Assembly: GCA_902599335.1 (NCBI GenBank)
Contig: CACKFA010000003.1
Location: 62,001-126,000 of the forward strand
Length of the DNA stretch: 64,000 nt
Direction of reading: 5' to 3'
Source of the DNA: an uncultured Pelagibacteraceae bacterium
Lineage (GTDB): Bacteria > Pseudomonadota > Alphaproteobacteria > Pelagibacterales > Pelagibacteraceae
Positions 28,913 to 39,015 of this stretch are shown piece by piece. The position numbers and the translations under genes are program-made. The notes under the pieces were generated by a model. That model was given only the letters and a program-made list of their open reading frames with translations. It made no database searches and was not told the DNA's origin. How positions within the stretch are numbered: the stretch's first letter is position 1; the number at the start of each line of letters is the position of its first letter.

Positions 28913-31540
28913 ATGAGTAGCGATAAATATATACATTCTGATGTAGAAAATAGAATTTATTCTTATTGGGAAAAGAATGGTCTTTTTAAACCAAAGGAAA
29001 ATTCCAAAAAATTCTCAATTGTAATTCCTCCTCCCAACGTGACAGGTAGTTTACATATGGGCCATGCGCTTAACAATTCTATTCAAGATTTATTAGTTCG
29101 TTATCATAGGATGAATAATTTTGAAACATTATGGCAACCAGGCACAGACCACGCTGGTATAGCTACACAAGCATTAGTAGAGAAAAAATTGACCTCTGAA
29201 AAAATTGATAAAAATGAAATTGGTAGAGAAAAATTTATTGAAAAAGTATGGGAATGGAAAGAGCAATATGGAGACATAATTATTAATCAATTAAAAAAAC
29301 TTGGTTGCTCTTGCGATTGGTCAAGAAATGCCTTCACAATGGATGAGAATTTATCTAAGTCAGTAATTAAGGTTTTTGTGGATCTTTATAACAAAGGTTT
29401 AATCTACAAAGATAAGAAATTAGTTAATTGGGATACAGTTTTAAAAACAGCAATTTCAGATCTAGAAGTAGATCAAAGAGAGGTAAATTCTAAAATTTAT
29501 TACATTAGATATCCAATAGATGGGACTGAAGAATTTATTACAATTGCAACGACAAGACCTGAAACAATGCTTGGTGATACAGCTATTGCCGTTAATCCTA
29601 AAGACGAAAGATTTAAATCCTTTGTTGGAAAAACAGCAACCATTCCTATTGTTGAAAGAAAAATAAAAATCATTGAAGATGAATATGCTGATCCTGAACA
29701 AGGAACAGGTGCATTAAAAATTACACCAGCGCATGATTTTAATGACTATGATGTTGGTCAAAGAAACAATCTTGACATAATTAATATTTTCACCGAAGCC
29801 GGCAAAATAAATGAAAATGCTCCAAAAAATTATGTAGGTCTTGATAGGTTTGAAGCTAGAAAAAGAATTTTAAAAGAACTTAAACAAAATGAATTTTTTG
29901 TAAAAGAAGAAAGTATCAAAAACAAAGTACCTTATGGAGATAGATCTAATTCAATAATTGAACCTTTTTTAACAGAACAATGGTTTGCTGATGCTGGTAA
30001 ATTATCTGTTAAAGCTAAGGAAGTTGTTAACTCAAAAAAAACAAATTTCTTTCCTGAGAATTGGTCGAAAACTTATTTTCAATGGATGAATAATATCGAA
30101 CCATGGTGTATTTCAAGACAGCTTTGGTGGGGCCATCAAATACCTGCATGGTATGGTCCTGATGAAAAAATTTTTGTTGCTGAAAATGAAGATGATGCAA
30201 AACAACAAGCTAAGAAACATTATGGTAAAGATGTTGAATTAAATCGTGATCCAGATGTTTTAGATACTTGGTTCTCATCTGGCTTATGGCCTTTTGCTAC
30301 ACTTGGTTGGCCGGATGATAATAAATTTGTCGATAAATTTTACCCAACGTCAGTTTTAGTTACAGGTTTTGATATTATATTTTTTTGGGTAGCTAGAATG
30401 ATTATGTTTGGTACTGAATTTTTAAACAAAGAGCCATTTAAAGATATTTATGTTCATGCATTAGTTAGAGATGAAAAGGGACAGAAAATGTCTAAATCGA
30501 AAGGCAATGTAATTGATCCCTTAGATTTAATTGAAAAATATAGTGCAGATGCTTTAAGATTTACTTTGTTATCAATGGCCTCACCAGGTACTGATGTTAA
30601 GCTTTCTGAAGAAAGAGTTAAAGGTTATAGAAATTTTTTAAATAAATTATGGAATGCAAATAATTTTTTAATCACTAATGAATGTGATTTTAAAGATATA
30701 GATAAAGTTCCTAGTTTAAATGTAAATATTAACAAATGGATTTATTCAGAACTTGTTGAAACTAAAAATAAGATAGAAAAAAACCTTGAGGATTATAGGT
30801 TTGATGAAGCTGCTAAAAATGCTTATCAATTTGCATGGCATTCGTATTGTGATTGGTATTTAGAACTATCCAAAACTATACTCTTTTCAGATGATGAAAA
30901 AGCTAAAGCAGAGGTTAAAAAAGTATCATCTTTTGTATTCAAACAAATTTTGATTCTGTTACATCCTTTCATTCCTTTTGTTACTGAAGAAATTTGGCTT
31001 AAAAATAAATTTGATAATGAAGGTAGTGATTATTTGATGCTTAAAAATTGGTTATCTGGTGAAATAAATAGGGATAGTAGTACTGAACAGGTTGAGAATA
31101 TCATCAATATTATTTCAGAAATTAGATCATTTAAAAATGAGCTAAATGTAAACCCAGGCTCATTTATTGATGTATCAATAAGTAATATTAACAAAAATCA
31201 AAAGGACTTTATTAATACAAATGAAATTATTTTAAAAAAACTTGGGAGAATAAATAGCATACTTGATAAAGATTTAGATAAACCAGCTGCGACAATGGTT
31301 GTTTCTGGTGATTTGTTTAAAATTTATTTTGATAAAGATGTTGATTTAAAATTAATTAAAGAAAATTTAACAAATAAACAAAGTAGATTAGAGCAAGAGA
31401 TGAATAAAATATCTCAAAGATTGGAGAATAAGAGTTTTGTAGACCGAGCTCCAAAAGAGATTGTTGAACAAGAAAAAAATAATTATAATAATTTAAAGAA
31501 TGATATTGAAAAAATATCAGTAACAATAAAGGGTATATAA
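28913..31540 (+). CDS. valS: Valyl-tRNA synthetase
   Basis: It charges tRNA-Val and edits misactivated threonine. The 875-residue class Ia enzyme has HIGH-type HMGH ([12 protein letters not shown], about 38-49), an editing domain with [10 protein letters not shown] near residue 220, the [11 protein letters not shown] motif near 397, K-M-S-K-S near 525 and a C-terminal coiled-coil tRNA-binding tail. Its stop overlaps the ilvD ATG by one base, putting valine charging and branched-chain amino-acid synthesis on one transcript. Confidence 0.97.
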   Translation: MSSDKYIHSDVENRIYSYWEKNGLFKPKENSKKFSIVIPPPNVTGSLHMGHALNNSIQDLLVRYHRMNNFETLWQPGTDHAGIATQALVEKKLTSEKIDKNEIGREKFIEKVWEWKEQYGDIIINQLKKLGCSCDWSRNAFTMDENLSKSVIKVFVDLYNKGLIYKDKKLVNWDTVLKTAISDLEVDQREVNSKIYYIRYPIDGTEEFITIATTRPETMLGDTAIAVNPKDERFKSFVGKTATIPIVERKIKIIEDEYADPEQGTGALKITPAHDFNDYDVGQRNNLDIINIFTEAGKINENAPKNYVGLDRFEARKRILKELKQNEFFVKEESIKNKVPYGDRSNSIIEPFLTEQWFADAGKLSVKAKEVVNSKKTNFFPENWSKTYFQWMNNIEPWCISRQLWWGHQIPAWYGPDEKIFVAENEDDAKQQAKKHYGKDVELNRDPDVLDTWFSSGLWPFATLGWPDDNKFVDKFYPTSVLVTGFDIIFFWVARMIMFGTEFLNKEPFKDIYVHALVRDEKGQKMSKSKGNVIDPLDLIEKYSADALRFTLLSMASPGTDVKLSEERVKGYRNFLNKLWNANNFLITNECDFKDIDKVPSLNVNINKWIYSELVETKNKIEKNLEDYRFDEAAKNAYQFAWHSYCDWYLELSKTILFSDDEKAKAEVKKVSSFVFKQILILLHPFIPFVTEEIWLKNKFDNEGSDYLMLKNWLSGEINRDSSTEQVENIINIISEIRSFKNELNVNPGSFIDVSISNINKNQKDFINTNEIILKKLGRINSILDKDLDKPAATMVVSGDLFKIYFDKDVDLKLIKENLTNKQSRLEQEMNKISQRLENKSFVDRAPKEIVEQEKNNYNNLKNDIEKISVTIKGI

Positions 31541-33258
31541 TGGCTAAATTCAATAAAAAGAAACTACCAAGCAGACATACATCATTAGGGGCAGATAGAG
31601 CTCCACACAGATCGTTTTATTATGCTATGGGAGAAACTGAGAAAGATGTAGCTAAACCCTTTGTTGGCGTAGTTTCAACATGGAATGAGGCGGCTCCCTG
31701 TAACATTGCTCTAATGAGACAAGCTCAATCGGTTAAAAAAGGAGTTAGAGCTAATGGCGGAACTCCAAGAGAATTTTGTACAATTACCGTAACAGACGGT
31801 ATCGCAATGGGTCATGAAGGGATGAAGTCTTCATTGATATCTAGAGAAGTAATAGCTGACTCAGCTGAACTTACTGTTAGAGGTCATTGTTATGATGCTT
31901 TAGTTGGTATTGCAGGATGTGATAAATCCTTACCAGGTCTAATGATGTCTATGGTTAGGTTAAATGTACCAAGTGTATTTATTTATGGCGGATCAATCCT
32001 TCCAGGGAGATACAAAGGTAAAGATGTAACAGTTGTTGATGTATTTGAAGCTGTAGGAAAACATTCATCTGGTCAAATGTCAGCTGCAGAATTAAGAAAA
32101 TTAGAGTTAGTTGCATGTCCAAGTGCAGGTGCTTGTGGTGGACAATTTACTGCAAATACGATGGCATGTGTGTCTGAAGCAATAGGGTTAGCTTTACCTT
32201 ACTCAGCAGGAACACCAGCTCCATATGAAGAAAGAGATAAATACGCAAAAGCTAGTGGTAAAATGGTTATGAACCTTTTGAAAAAAGGAATTAAGCCAAG
32301 AGATATTGTAACTAAAAAAGCATTAGAAAATGCTGCAACGGTTGTTGCTGCTACAGGTGGATCTACAAATGCAGGTTTACATCTTCCTGCTATTGCAAAT
32401 GAAGCAGGAATAAAATTTGATTTAATGGATGTTGCTAAAATATTTAAAAGAACACCTTATCTTGCAGATTTAAAACCAGGTGGAAAATACGTTGCTAAAG
32501 ATATGTGGTTAGCAGGTGGTGTTCCAATGTTATTAAAAACTTTATATGAAGGTGGATACATTCATGGTGACTGCATGACGGTTACTGGAAAAACTATGAA
32601 GGAAAATTTAAAAAGTATTAAATTTAATCCAAAACAAAAAGTAATGAGATCTTATAAAAATCCATTATCACCAACAGGTGGAGTTGTTGGGTTAAAAGGA
32701 AACTTAGCCCCAGAAGGTGCAATTGTTAAAGTTGCTGGACTTAAAAAATTACAGTTTACTGGAAAAGCAAGATGCTTTGATAATGAAGAAAGTGCAATGA
32801 AAGCTGTTCAAAGCAGAAAGTATAATGATGGTGATGTAATCATAATTAGATACGAAGGACCTGTTGGAGGTCCAGGTATGAGAGAAATGTTATCGACAAC
32901 AGGCGCAATCTACGGACAGGGAAAAGGGGAGAAAGTAGCCCTTATTACAGATGGTAGGTTCTCTGGAGCCACAAGGGGCTTTTGTGTGGGTCATGTGGGC
33001 CCTGAGGCCGCTCTAGGGGGTCCTATAGGCCTTTTACGTACAGGAGATATTATTGATATCGATGCCAAAAAAGGAACTATCAATGTAAGACTTTCTAAAA
33101 AAGAGATGGCTGCAAGAAAAAGAAAATGGAAGGCTAGAAAATCAGATTTTGGATCAGGTACTTTATGGAAATATGCACAAACAGTTGGACCTGCATATTT
33201 AGGTGCACCAACACATCCTGGTAAGAAAAAAGAAGTTAAGGATTATTCAGAGATTTAA
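31540..33258 (+). CDS. ilvD: Dihydroxy-acid dehydratase
   Basis: It dehydrates dihydroxyisovalerate and dihydroxymethylvalerate in valine and isoleucine synthesis. The 572-residue protein shows the Fe-S cysteines in G-C-D-K-S-L-P-G (near 127) and [15 protein letters not shown] (near 195), and [11 protein letters not shown] near 470. A 90-bp stretch at 32941-33030, coding that last motif and the Gly/Pro/Ala-rich run after it, is 57% G+C and uses GGG, GGC, AGG, GCC and CTA codons unlike the rest of the gene. It shares one base with both neighbours. Confidence 0.96.
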   Translation: MAKFNKKKLPSRHTSLGADRAPHRSFYYAMGETEKDVAKPFVGVVSTWNEAAPCNIALMRQAQSVKKGVRANGGTPREFCTITVTDGIAMGHEGMKSSLISREVIADSAELTVRGHCYDALVGIAGCDKSLPGLMMSMVRLNVPSVFIYGGSILPGRYKGKDVTVVDVFEAVGKHSSGQMSAAELRKLELVACPSAGACGGQFTANTMACVSEAIGLALPYSAGTPAPYEERDKYAKASGKMVMNLLKKGIKPRDIVTKKALENAATVVAATGGSTNAGLHLPAIANEAGIKFDLMDVAKIFKRTPYLADLKPGGKYVAKDMWLAGGVPMLLKTLYEGGYIHGDCMTVTGKTMKENLKSIKFNPKQKVMRSYKNPLSPTGGVVGLKGNLAPEGAIVKVAGLKKLQFTGKARCFDNEESAMKAVQSRKYNDGDVIIIRYEGPVGGPGMREMLSTTGAIYGQGKGEKVALITDGRFSGATRGFCVGHVGPEAALGGPIGLLRTGDIIDIDAKKGTINVRLSKKEMAARKRKWKARKSDFGSGTLWKYAQTVGPAYLGAPTHPGKKKEVKDYSEI

Positions 33259-34463
33259 TGAAAATTCGTCCAGTTATTTTATGTGGAGGAGCTGGAACTC
33301 GACTTTGGCCAAATTCTAAAAATCATCAAGCTAAACAGTTTATTGATTTTGGTAATTGGACTTTACTTGGAAAAACTCTTGAGAGAACAAAAGCATCAAT
33401 TTACGACCCTCCAATCATTAGTACCAATAATAAATACTTAAACAAAGTAAAACAGCATTTAAGAAAAAACAAAATAAACAAATATAAAATTGTTGTAGAA
33501 CCAGCTAAACGAAACACTGCGCCAGCTATCTTAAGCACTGCTTTAATTAAAGATATTCCTGACAATCAACCTTTAATGTTTTTTACAGCTGATCATTTGA
33601 TTGAAAAAATGAGTGTTTTTAATAAAGCAATAAACAAAAATAAATCAAAACTTAATGAAGAAAATATATTTGTTTTTGGAATTAAACCTAAGTCCCCAAC
33701 TAGCGATTATGGTTATTTTTTAACTAAAAAAATTAAAGGAAATATTAATAAAGTAACAAGATTTATTGAAAAACCTAAAGAAGCTAAAGCAAAACAAATT
33801 ATAAAGAATAAAGGTTATTGGAATTCAGGAATGTTTTATCTTCGAAAAGATTCCATTATCAACAACTTTAAAAAGTATCAGCCCAAAAGTTATAGAAATT
33901 GTCTGAACGCAGTAAAAAAAGCAAAATATAATTCTAATACTTATTTTTTAAATAAAGCGTCATTTATAAAAGCGACCGCTAAATCTTTTGATTATGCAAT
34001 TCTAGAGAAAACCAAACAAATTAACGCTATCAAATTAGATATTCCTTGGTCAGATCTTGGTAGTTGGAAAGAAATTTTGAAGATGTATGACAAAAATAAA
34101 AATAAATATATTAAGAAAACAAATGTGTATTACCGTCCATGGGGTAGGTATACCAATCTATTTGAGGGCAAAGAGTTTCTAATTAAAGAGTTATACGTAA
34201 AACCAAAAGGCATTTTAAGTTTACAAAAACACCATCATCGAGCTGAACATTGGTTAGTCACACAAGGAAATGCAAAAATAACTCTTAATAAAGATATTAT
34301 AATTAAAAAGCCAGGTGAACATATATTCATTCCATTAGAGGCCATTCATAGAGTTCAAAACTCAGGAAAAAAACCTGTTAAAATTGTCGAAGCTCAAATC
34401 GGTTCAATTTTGAAGGAAAGTGATATTGTTAGATATCAAGATGTTTATGGAAGAGTTCGTTAA
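33258..34463 (+). CDS. Mannose-1-phosphate guanylyltransferase with C-terminal cupin (ManC/CpsB type)
   Basis: The N-terminal nucleotidyltransferase (C-G-G-A-G-T-R-L-W-P at residues 9-18, then A-K-Q-F) would make GDP-mannose. After about residue 295 comes the type II mannose-6-phosphate isomerase cupin (Y-R-P-W-G-R-Y near 294, H-H-H-R-A-E-H-W near 330, P-L-E-A-I-H-R-V-Q-N near 362). At 401 residues it is shorter than the usual 460-480, mostly through trimmed loops. The usual S-R-x-x-x-P after R-L-W-P is here N-S-K-N-H-Q, so sugar preference is less certain. It probably feeds surface polysaccharide. Confidence 0.85.
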   Translation: MKIRPVILCGGAGTRLWPNSKNHQAKQFIDFGNWTLLGKTLERTKASIYDPPIISTNNKYLNKVKQHLRKNKINKYKIVVEPAKRNTAPAILSTALIKDIPDNQPLMFFTADHLIEKMSVFNKAINKNKSKLNEENIFVFGIKPKSPTSDYGYFLTKKIKGNINKVTRFIEKPKEAKAKQIIKNKGYWNSGMFYLRKDSIINNFKKYQPKSYRNCLNAVKKAKYNSNTYFLNKASFIKATAKSFDYAILEKTKQINAIKLDIPWSDLGSWKEILKMYDKNKNKYIKKTNVYYRPWGRYTNLFEGKEFLIKELYVKPKGILSLQKHHHRAEHWLVTQGNAKITLNKDIIIKKPGEHIFIPLEAIHRVQNSGKKPVKIVEAQIGSILKESDIVRYQDVYGRVR

Positions 34464-34590
34464 ATTAACTGAATTGTAATATTAGATAAATATTTTTGTA
34501 ATTAAACTTATCTAATGATTGCTTACAAAATTTATAGTTAAATAATAAATTATTCTTCTCGTATTCACTTTAAATTTTGTTAATAAACAA

Positions 34591-34624
34591 CTTTCTCTCT
34601 TTTCATAATTGAGAAGAGAGAAAG
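34591..34624 (-). terminator. 14-bp hairpin downstream of the small basic protein gene
   Basis: CTTTCTCTCTTTTC and GAGAAGAGAGAAAG pair with one G-U around a 6-nt loop. On the minus strand it lies 13 bp after the stop of the 69-residue gene and is followed by the T-rich TTGTTTATT, so it may end that transcript. A true T-run is lacking on both strands. It could also mark the end of the plus-strand guanylyltransferase transcript. Confidence 0.55.
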
Positions 34625-34637
34625 ACGAATTTAGATA

Positions 34638-34847
34638 TTAATTATTTACAGATGCTGAGCTTTCATTAGCTTGTTTCTTAGCTATTTTTTTTGCTCTTTT
34701 TTCAGCAATTTTTTTTTCTAAACTTGCAATTTTTATATTAATTTTAGATAATTTTTTTTCTTTTAAACTTATCTTATTTTTAAGTTTATCTATTGATTTG
34801 ATAAATTTCTTTTTTCTTTTTTCATTTTTCTTTAGTTTTTTACCCAT
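34638..34847 (-). CDS. Small lysine-rich coiled-coil protein, function unknown
   Basis: I do not recognise this 69-residue protein. It is over one third Lys, with a predicted continuous amphipathic helix (residues about 12-60; Ile/Leu spaced in heptads) and a short Ser/Ala/Asn tail. A perfect Shine-Dalgarno AGGAGG ends 6 bases before the ATG, stronger than that of most genes here, and a stable hairpin follows the stop, so it is probably a real and well-translated gene. It could bind nucleic acid or another acidic partner. It is isolated between the guanylyltransferase and the lipid kinase. Confidence 0.7.
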   Translation of the reverse strand: MGKKLKKNEKRKKKFIKSIDKLKNKISLKEKKLSKINIKIASLEKKIAEKRAKKIAKKQANESSASVNN

Positions 34848-34936
34848 GACAACCTCCTATAGTAAATTTAAAAATAATTATATTTAAATTAAATATCTTA
34901 GTAAAATAATTTTTTGTTAAATTATGTTATTTAAAA

Positions 34937-35821
34937 TTATAGTAAAAAATTTACTTTTTTATCTGAAAATTCAATATCAATCTGTTTATGACATCCAAAA
35001 TTGTCCCCATCAATCTGAACGGGAATTTCAAAATTATTACCATCAATATGAATATTTTTTGAGTAAGTAGTGATAACAGATTTGTTTTTCGATAGATCTC
35101 CATAAATAATAATTAAAATTATATAATATATTAGTTTTAATCTTGTTAAATCTTTGAACACGTAAGTTACCAATCTATCATCAAAAATATCTGATTTATT
35201 TATCTTATGATGACCAGCATAATACTTTGTATTAGATGACAATATCCAATCAGCCTGATGTTTTTGACCGTCAAAAAAAACATTAAGTTTATTATTATTC
35301 ATAAATAAAAAATGTTGAAATCCTTTTAAACCAAAAATTATCTTTCCTAGTATTTTTTTTATACGCGTATCAATAGAGTGAACAATTTTAGCATCCCAAC
35401 CAATACCAGCCATTAAAAAAAAATAATTTTCATTTATTTTTATAAGATTAGATTGTTTATAATTATTTGATGTTAAAGCACTGCAAATATCATTTACTTT
35501 TTTGGTTATAGATAACTCTGCTTGAAGTAAATTGGCAGTCCCAGCCGGTATATACCCAATTGCAAAATTTTCATTAAAATCAAAGTCATTTTTGATTAAT
35601 TCATTGATAGCAAATGATACTGATCCATCACCACCAGCAACTATCAATCTATCATAATTTTTATTTTTAAATTCAAGGAATATTTTTTTTGCCTCTTGTT
35701 CAGATTTAGTTTTGAAAAAATCAACAGTATTATTGATCTTTAATTTTTCATAAATTTTATTTACTAATTTTACTTTTTTCCCTGATGATGAATTGAGATT
35801 ATAAATTAAACAATAATGCAT
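34937..35821 (-). CDS. Diacylglycerol-kinase-family lipid kinase (YegS/DagK type)
   Basis: The 294-residue protein belongs to the soluble DAGK catalytic family: N-L-N-S-S-S-G-K near residue 9, G-G-D-G-S-V (about 63-68, ATP site), P-A-G-T-A-N near 92 and G-W-D-A near 140. It would phosphorylate diacylglycerol to phosphatidic acid. It is transcribed away from plcP across 99 bp containing a PHO box whose repeats are oriented toward this gene, 67 bp before its start. Together with PlcP, which releases diacylglycerol, this suggests a role in recycling or partitioning diacylglycerol during phosphate stress. The substrate is inferred; sphingoid or other lipids cannot be excluded. Confidence 0.82.
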   Translation of the reverse strand: MHYCLIYNLNSSSGKKVKLVNKIYEKLKINNTVDFFKTKSEQEAKKIFLEFKNKNYDRLIVAGGDGSVSFAINELIKNDFDFNENFAIGYIPAGTANLLQAELSITKKVNDICSALTSNNYKQSNLIKINENYFFLMAGIGWDAKIVHSIDTRIKKILGKIIFGLKGFQHFLFMNNNKLNVFFDGQKHQADWILSSNTKYYAGHHKINKSDIFDDRLVTYVFKDLTRLKLIYYIILIIIYGDLSKNKSVITTYSKNIHIDGNNFEIPVQIDGDNFGCHKQIDIEFSDKKVNFLL

Positions 35822-35888
35822 AATTTTTTCGTAATTAAATTTTAATAAATCCTTAACATTTCAATGAAATAAGAATTAGATGATTCGA

Positions 35889-35906
35889 GTTACAGTTGTG
35901 TTACAA
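35889..35906 (-). promoter_or_regulatory. PHO box between the lipid kinase and plcP
   Basis: On the minus strand the sequence is TTGTAAC-ACAA-CTGTAAC: two 7-mers with a 4-bp spacer, the 11-bp period of PhoB sites. The repeat direction matches that of the pstS site and points toward the kinase gene (start 67 bp away). It ends only 14 bp before the plcP ATG. Confidence 0.75.
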
Positions 35907-35920
35907 AAAAAGTTTTTTTA

Positions 35921-36727
35921 ATGGCCCCACTATTAAAATATAAGAGCATATTCATATCTGATGTACATCTTGGTACTAAAGGTTGTCAAGCAGGCAAGCT
36001 TCTAGAATTTTTCAAAAATTCAAGATCTGAAAATCTTTATTTGGTTGGAGACATAATCGATGTTTGGGCTATGCAAAAGAGTTTCTATTGGCCTCAAGAG
36101 CACAATGATGTCATTCAAAAAATATTAAGAAAAGCAAGGCACGGGACAAAAGTATTTTACATTATTGGTAATCATGACGAGGTGTTTAGAAAATTTATCC
36201 CAATGCATTTGGGTGATATTAAAATTGTAAATAGAGTTATTCATGAAACACAGTTAGGAAAAAAATATCTAGTTGTTCATGGTGATGCTTGGGACGGAGT
36301 AATGAAACATGCAAAATGGCTATCTAAATTAGGAGCTATTGCATATGAATTATTACTTAAAATTAATATTATTATAAATTTCTTTAGAAAGTTGAGAGGT
36401 AAAGACTATTGGTCTTTGGCAAAATTTTTAAAATATAAGGTAAAAAATGCTGTCAAATATATAGGTGAATATGAAAACACACTTTCAAAATATGCAAAAA
36501 GAAAAAAATTTGATGGAATAATTTGTGGTCACATCCATCACGCTGAAAATTTAAACCTTGATGGTGTGAATTATTTAAATTGTGGTGATTGGGTTGAGTC
36601 TTGTACAGCATTAACAGAAAAATATGATGGAACTTTTGAGATAATTTATTGGGATAAAAAAAGAAAAGAATATATTTCAGAAAATATTGATAAAGACAAG
36701 TTCACTTCCTTCAAAAAAGCATCCTAA
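35921..36727 (+). CDS. plcP: PlcP-type metallophosphoesterase (phospholipid-degrading, LpxH-like fold)
   Basis: The 268-residue enzyme has all metallophosphoesterase motifs: D-V-H (I-S-D-V-H-L-G-T, residues 13-20), G-D-I-I-D-V-W, G-N-H-D-E near 87, H-G-D-A-W-D near 123 and G-H-I-H-H near 204. The fold is shared with LpxH, but LpxI is encoded at the left edge of the window, and the gene is joined to a GT4 glycosyltransferase and phoR. That matches PlcP, which cleaves phospholipids to diacylglycerol in marine bacteria starved for phosphate. The conserved part starts at residue 5, so the ATG at 35921 must be about right although no Shine-Dalgarno is seen. Confidence 0.85.
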   Translation: MAPLLKYKSIFISDVHLGTKGCQAGKLLEFFKNSRSENLYLVGDIIDVWAMQKSFYWPQEHNDVIQKILRKARHGTKVFYIIGNHDEVFRKFIPMHLGDIKIVNRVIHETQLGKKYLVVHGDAWDGVMKHAKWLSKLGAIAYELLLKINIIINFFRKLRGKDYWSLAKFLKYKVKNAVKYIGEYENTLSKYAKRKKFDGIICGHIHHAENLNLDGVNYLNCGDWVESCTALTEKYDGTFEIIYWDKKRKEYISENIDKDKFTSFKKAS

Positions 36728-36730
36728 AAA

Positions 36731-37738
36731 ATGAAAATATTAATAGTTACTGATGCTTATTACCCGCAAGTTAATGGTGTAGTAAGAACTCTCCATCAAA
36801 CAGGTGAAATACTTAAATCACAAGGTCACACTATTGAATATATTACACCTCAACAATTTCTGACTGTACCTATGCCCAAATATAATGAAATTAGATTATC
36901 TTTAAATGTTTGGCCTCGTGTAAGTAATTTAATCAATTCAATTAAACCTGATGCAATACACATTGCAACAGAAGGGCCTCTTGGTTTTATGGCAAGAAGA
37001 CATTGTATTAAAAAAGGTTTAAAGTTTACAACAAGTTTTCATACAAGATTTGATAAATATATGAAACTTTATATGCCTATCATTCCAGCTAAATGGTCAG
37101 AAAAATTTTTATGTAATTTTCATAATAAAGCTGAAAGAATTTTAGTGACAACAGAATCCATGCGTGAAGAGTTAATTGCATTAGGTGTTGATAACAATAA
37201 AATGGTTACATGGACCAGGGGAGGTAATCATGGCGCGTTTAAAAACCCCATTAAGAGAGACTTACCTTACAAAAGACCTATATGGATATATGTTGGTAGG
37301 ATTGCAGTTGAAAAAAATATCAAAGCATTTTTAGATCTCGATCTTGAAGGTACTAAAGTTATTATTGGAAAAGGTCCAGACCTAAACAATTTGAAAAAAA
37401 AATTTCCAAATGATATTTTTTTAGGTGAAAAGACTAATGGAGAATTAGCATCTCATTTTGCATCATCAGACGTTTTTGTTTTCCCTAGTAAAACTGATAC
37501 ATTTGGTATTGTTGTTTTGGAATCATTAAATTGTGGTACACCAGTTGCAGCTTATCCAGTGCCAGGACCTAAAGATATATTAGGTGGAACTAATATTGAT
37601 ACTTTAGATTATGATTTGAAGGCTTCTGCTTTAAAAGCTTTGAAGGTAAATCGCCAAGATTGTCTTGATTTTGCAAAAAAATATTCATGGGAAGAAACAG
37701 CAAAAATATTTTTTGAAAATATTTCACCTAATTATTAA
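36731..37738 (+). CDS. agt: GT4 glycosyltransferase, diacylglycerol glycosyltransferase (Agt type)
   Basis: The 335-residue GT-B protein has an N-terminal acceptor domain (Y-Y-P-Q-V-N-G-V-V-R-T near residue 10) and a C-terminal nucleotide-sugar domain with Y-V-G-R-I-A-V-E-K-N near 192 and the family signature D-T-F-G-I-V-V-L-E-S-L-N-C-G-T-P. It lies 3 bp after plcP. In marine bacteria this plcP-agt pair replaces phospholipids by glycolipids: PlcP makes diacylglycerol and Agt adds a hexose or uronic acid. The sugar cannot be told from sequence. The next gene is phoR. Confidence 0.85.
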   Translation: MKILIVTDAYYPQVNGVVRTLHQTGEILKSQGHTIEYITPQQFLTVPMPKYNEIRLSLNVWPRVSNLINSIKPDAIHIATEGPLGFMARRHCIKKGLKFTTSFHTRFDKYMKLYMPIIPAKWSEKFLCNFHNKAERILVTTESMREELIALGVDNNKMVTWTRGGNHGAFKNPIKRDLPYKRPIWIYVGRIAVEKNIKAFLDLDLEGTKVIIGKGPDLNNLKKKFPNDIFLGEKTNGELASHFASSDVFVFPSKTDTFGIVVLESLNCGTPVAAYPVPGPKDILGGTNIDTLDYDLKASALKALKVNRQDCLDFAKKYSWEETAKIFFENISPNY

Positions 37739-37772
37739 AGACAATATTCATTACATTTGTTAAAACATATCC

Positions 37773-38921
37773 ATGTTTTGGACAGAGTTGATACTCATAG
37801 TTGTAATAATTATTTTATTATATTTTTTATTTAAAAAAAATATTAAGCCAGAAAATACAGCTCCAGTTGTAAATAAGGCCAATAAAGATGATTTAGGAAA
37901 AAGAGTAATTATTGAAGAATTAGAAGATCAATTTTTTGCCTTAGATAAATATAACTTAATCAAATATCTTAACAAAAGTGCAAAACAACGTTTTGGAGAA
38001 AACTTAATTGATAAAAATATTTCAAGTGTAATAAGAGATACAAAATTATTAGAAACAATTGACGAAGCTATCAAGGATCAAACCACAAAGAATGTTAATG
38101 TAGAAATTAATTTACCATCTTATCAGCTTTACAAAATTTATGTTATTCCTGGTCCTACTCATTTGTTTCCAGAAGTAGACTCAGTTGTATTGTTTCTAAA
38201 AGATTTTACAGAAATAACAAAAGCACAAAAATTAAAAACTGATTTTGTTGCTAATGTGAGTCACGAATTAAGAACACCTTTAGTTTCAATTAAAGGCTCT
38301 TTAGAGACTATTCTTGGACCAGCTTCAAACGACCAAGAGGCTCAAAAAAAATTTATGTCTATCATGTCTGATCAATTATTAAGAATGGAAAACTTAATCA
38401 ATGATTTATTGATTTTAAGCAGAATTGAGCTTGAAGAACACATTAAACCAAATAAAATCATTAATCTAAATGATATTTTTAAAAATATTAAAAGTAACTT
38501 TGAATTAATTCTTAAAAAAAAGAAAATTAATTTACATCTTGAACTTATTGAACCAACTTTAGTTTTTGGTGATAATGATAAATTGTTAACTGTATTTTCA
38601 AATTTAATTGATAATTCAATTAAATATTCTCAAGGTGGAAAAAATATATATGTCAAAAGTCAAAATAGTGAAGGTAAATTAATTGGTAAAAATATTGTCA
38701 TTAGTATTAAAGATGAAGGTATTGGAATACCTCAACAGTTAATTCCAAGAATAACTGAAAGATTTTTTAGAGTAGATACAGAAAAAAGTAAAAAAGTTGG
38801 TGGCACAGGTTTAGGTTTAGCTATCATGAAACATATTATATCTCAACACAGAGGTGATTACGAGATTCTTAGTAAACTTAATGAAGGTACTGAAATTAAA
38901 ATATATCTTCCAACAAAATAA
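37773..38921 (+). CDS. phoR: Phosphate regulon sensor histidine kinase PhoR
   Basis: The 382-residue kinase has a single N-terminal membrane helix (residues about 3-21), a PAS-like domain (about 45-145), HisKA with His164 (V-S-H-E-L-R-T-P-L) and an ATPase domain (N-L-I-D-N-S, D-E-G-I-G-I, G-T-G-L-G-L-A-I-M). The missing periplasmic domain and PAS linker are as expected for PhoR, which senses the Pst transporter state through PhoU. It lies 34 bp after agt and upstream of the pst genes; its partner phoB is at the other end of the same cluster. Confidence 0.92.
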   Translation: MFWTELILIVVIIILLYFLFKKNIKPENTAPVVNKANKDDLGKRVIIEELEDQFFALDKYNLIKYLNKSAKQRFGENLIDKNISSVIRDTKLLETIDEAIKDQTTKNVNVEINLPSYQLYKIYVIPGPTHLFPEVDSVVLFLKDFTEITKAQKLKTDFVANVSHELRTPLVSIKGSLETILGPASNDQEAQKKFMSIMSDQLLRMENLINDLLILSRIELEEHIKPNKIINLNDIFKNIKSNFELILKKKKINLHLELIEPTLVFGDNDKLLTVFSNLIDNSIKYSQGGKNIYVKSQNSEGKLIGKNIVISIKDEGIGIPQQLIPRITERFFRVDTEKSKKVGGTGLGLAIMKHIISQHRGDYEILSKLNEGTEIKIYLPTK

Positions 38922-39015
38922 TTAATTTAAAAAGTTGTTTAAAATTAGCTCTTATTCAATCAATATTTAACAAATCTTTTGTTGATTCGTATCCTATTTT
39001 AATTAAATTTTTAAT

